From Scatomorpha merdavium (GTDB lineage: Bacteria; Bacillota; Clostridia; Oscillospirales; Oscillospiraceae), in NCBI GenBank assembly GCA_018711415.1, contig DVIJ01000079.1, positions 1 to 14,013 on the forward strand: 14,013 nucleotides of DNA. The letters run 5' to 3'. Position 1 is the first letter of the stretch; each line of letters starts with the position of its first letter. This document shows positions 13,217 to 14,013 of the stretch, piece by piece. Below the pieces are notes generated by a model, which worked only from the letters and a program-made list of their open reading frames with translations, was not told the origin of the DNA and ran no database searches. The position numbers and the translations under genes were made by a program.

Positions 13217-14013
13217 ATGAAATACTACGGAGGATGCGACGTCGGCTCCACCTATACGAAGGCCGTCATACTGGACGAGACCGGTAAGATAGTAGCGGAC
13301 ACCACGATAAGGAGCAAGATAAACTCCGAGCAGAGCGCCATCATGGCGATGAACGAGGTGGTCTCGAAGGTCCCCGAGCTGAATAGCTCGAAGGACCTCG
13401 CGTACCTGATAGGCACTGGCTACGGCCGCAACAAGGTTCCGTTTGCGGATGAGAACATCTCCGAGATAAGCTGCCACGCGATGGGCGTGCACGTGACCGA
13501 CCCGTCGGTCCGCGCGATCATCGACATCGGCGGCCAGGACGTCAAGGGCATCAGCATAGACACGGACGGCACGGTGAAGAACTTCGCGATGAACGACAAG
13601 TGCTCGGCGGGTACGGGCCGCTTCTTCGAGGCGATGGCCAATGCGTTTGAGCTCTCCCTGCCGGAGTTTTCGAACCTGAGCCTTACGGCGAAGAACGTCA
13701 TCCCCATCACGGCTCAGTGCACGGTTTTCGCTGAGAGCGAAGTCATCACGCTGGTTGGCGAGGGCAAGCCGACTGACGAGATCGCGGCGGGCATCGAGAT
13801 GGCGGTTGCGAAGCGCTGCTTCGTCATGGCGAAGAAGGCGGGCGCTACCGACAGCATCACGCTGACGGGCGGCTGCGCGAAGAACGAGGGCCTGAAGGTC
13901 GCCATCGAGCACGTGCTGAAGCTGAAGGTGATAAACCTCAAGACCGACCCGCAGCTCATGGGCGCCCTGGGCGCGGCTGAGTACGCGAGGCAGAAGGGTA
14001 TGGCCAAGGGCGC
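13217..14013 (+). CDS. Dehydratase/reductase activator ATPase (HgdC/BcrA-D type, BadF family), 3' end outside window
   Basis: This is the ASKHA-fold ATPase that injects low-potential electrons into HGD-D partners using ATP. In the 265 visible residues are the phosphate-1 loop GCDVGSTYTK (6-15), phosphate-2 loop DIGGQDVK (103-110), the adenosine motif LTGGCAKNEGL (216-226), and the two cysteines that ligate one [4Fe-4S] cluster at the dimer interface: NDKCSAGTGRF (C129) and TAQCTVFAESE (C168). These match the spacing in HgdC of Acidaminococcus. Usual length is about 260-270, so only a few residues should be missing. It follows both subunits rather than leading them as in the classical hgdCAB order. 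It supports an ATP-gated electron-transfer system rather than a simple CoA enzyme. Confidence 0.92.
   Translation, partial: MKYYGGCDVGSTYTKAVILDETGKIVADTTIRSKINSEQSAIMAMNEVVSKVPELNSSKDLAYLIGTGYGRNKVPFADENISEISCHAMGVHVTDPSVRAIIDIGGQDVKGISIDTDGTVKNFAMNDKCSAGTGRFFEAMANAFELSLPEFSNLSLTAKNVIPITAQCTVFAESEVITLVGEGKPTDEIAAGIEMAVAKRCFVMAKKAGATDSITLTGGCAKNEGLKVAIEHVLKLKVINLKTDPQLMGALGAAEYARQKGMAKG

Noticed and set aside
13160..13912. Minus-strand open frame of 250 codons opposite the activator gene
   Set aside because: Shadow of the activator gene, which carries all ASKHA motifs and both cluster Cys.
10233..14013. A classical amino-acid fermentation dehydratase operon (2-hydroxyglutarate, phenyllactate or 2-hydroxyisocaproate type)
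   Set aside because: No CoA-transferase, hydroxyacid dehydrogenase or acyl-CoA dehydrogenase is visible, the gene order differs and a CooC-type ATPase is present. It cannot be fully excluded because the window ends at the activator.

Overview
The window reads as chromosomal DNA from a GC-rich, Gram-positive anaerobe of the Clostridia, most like the Oscillospirales. Pointers are a lipoprotein-type solute-binding protein, strong purine-rich Shine-Dalgarno sites with several TTG starts, a clostridial-type FolD, a CooC/CooT nickel-handling pair and ATP-driven 2-hydroxyacyl-CoA-dehydratase-type proteins. No rRNA, tRNA, CRISPR array or insertion sequence was seen, and no gene-free stretch exceeds 300 bases. 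The taxonomic call is an inference from protein style.

Region 1 (1-3991, minus strand) is a molybdate operon. It reads from a promoter near 3963-3991 through a MoeA-like molybdopterin-binding protein with a C-terminal Cys cluster, a small Mop/TOBE molybdate-binding protein, modA, modB and modC (cut by the left edge). A strong hairpin sits between modA and modB, and a TGATG overlap couples modB to modC.

Region 2 (4012-7904, minus strand) is a four-gene operon: a polysaccharide polymerase/ligase, a membrane acyltransferase, fchA (methenyl-THF cyclohydrolase) and folD. It ends in a clear intrinsic terminator. All junctions overlap or nearly so. FolD has its expected cyclohydrolase lysine shifted by one residue, and a dedicated cyclohydrolase lies directly upstream. 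The promoter is back to back with that of tatD, and the two appear to share one palindromic -35 element. The minus-strand transcript looks leaderless.

Region 3 (7942-8740) is tatD on the plus strand, ending at a hairpin shared with the convergent gene.

Region 4 (8739-14013) is the most interesting part. On the minus strand are a very His-rich small protein and a CooT-like nickel-binding protein. Divergent from them, on the plus strand, is a tight operon: a CooC-type P-loop ATPase, two 2-hydroxyacyl-CoA-dehydratase/benzoyl-CoA-reductase-type subunits (398 and 579 aa) and their ASKHA-type [4Fe-4S] activator ATPase (cut by the right edge). No carbon monoxide dehydrogenase is visible, nor any CoA-transferase, acyl-CoA dehydrogenase or Etf. 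The layout suggests an ATP-driven low-potential Fe-S reductase whose maturation has recruited CODH-type nickel/metal-insertion factors. Its substrate cannot be read from the sequence.
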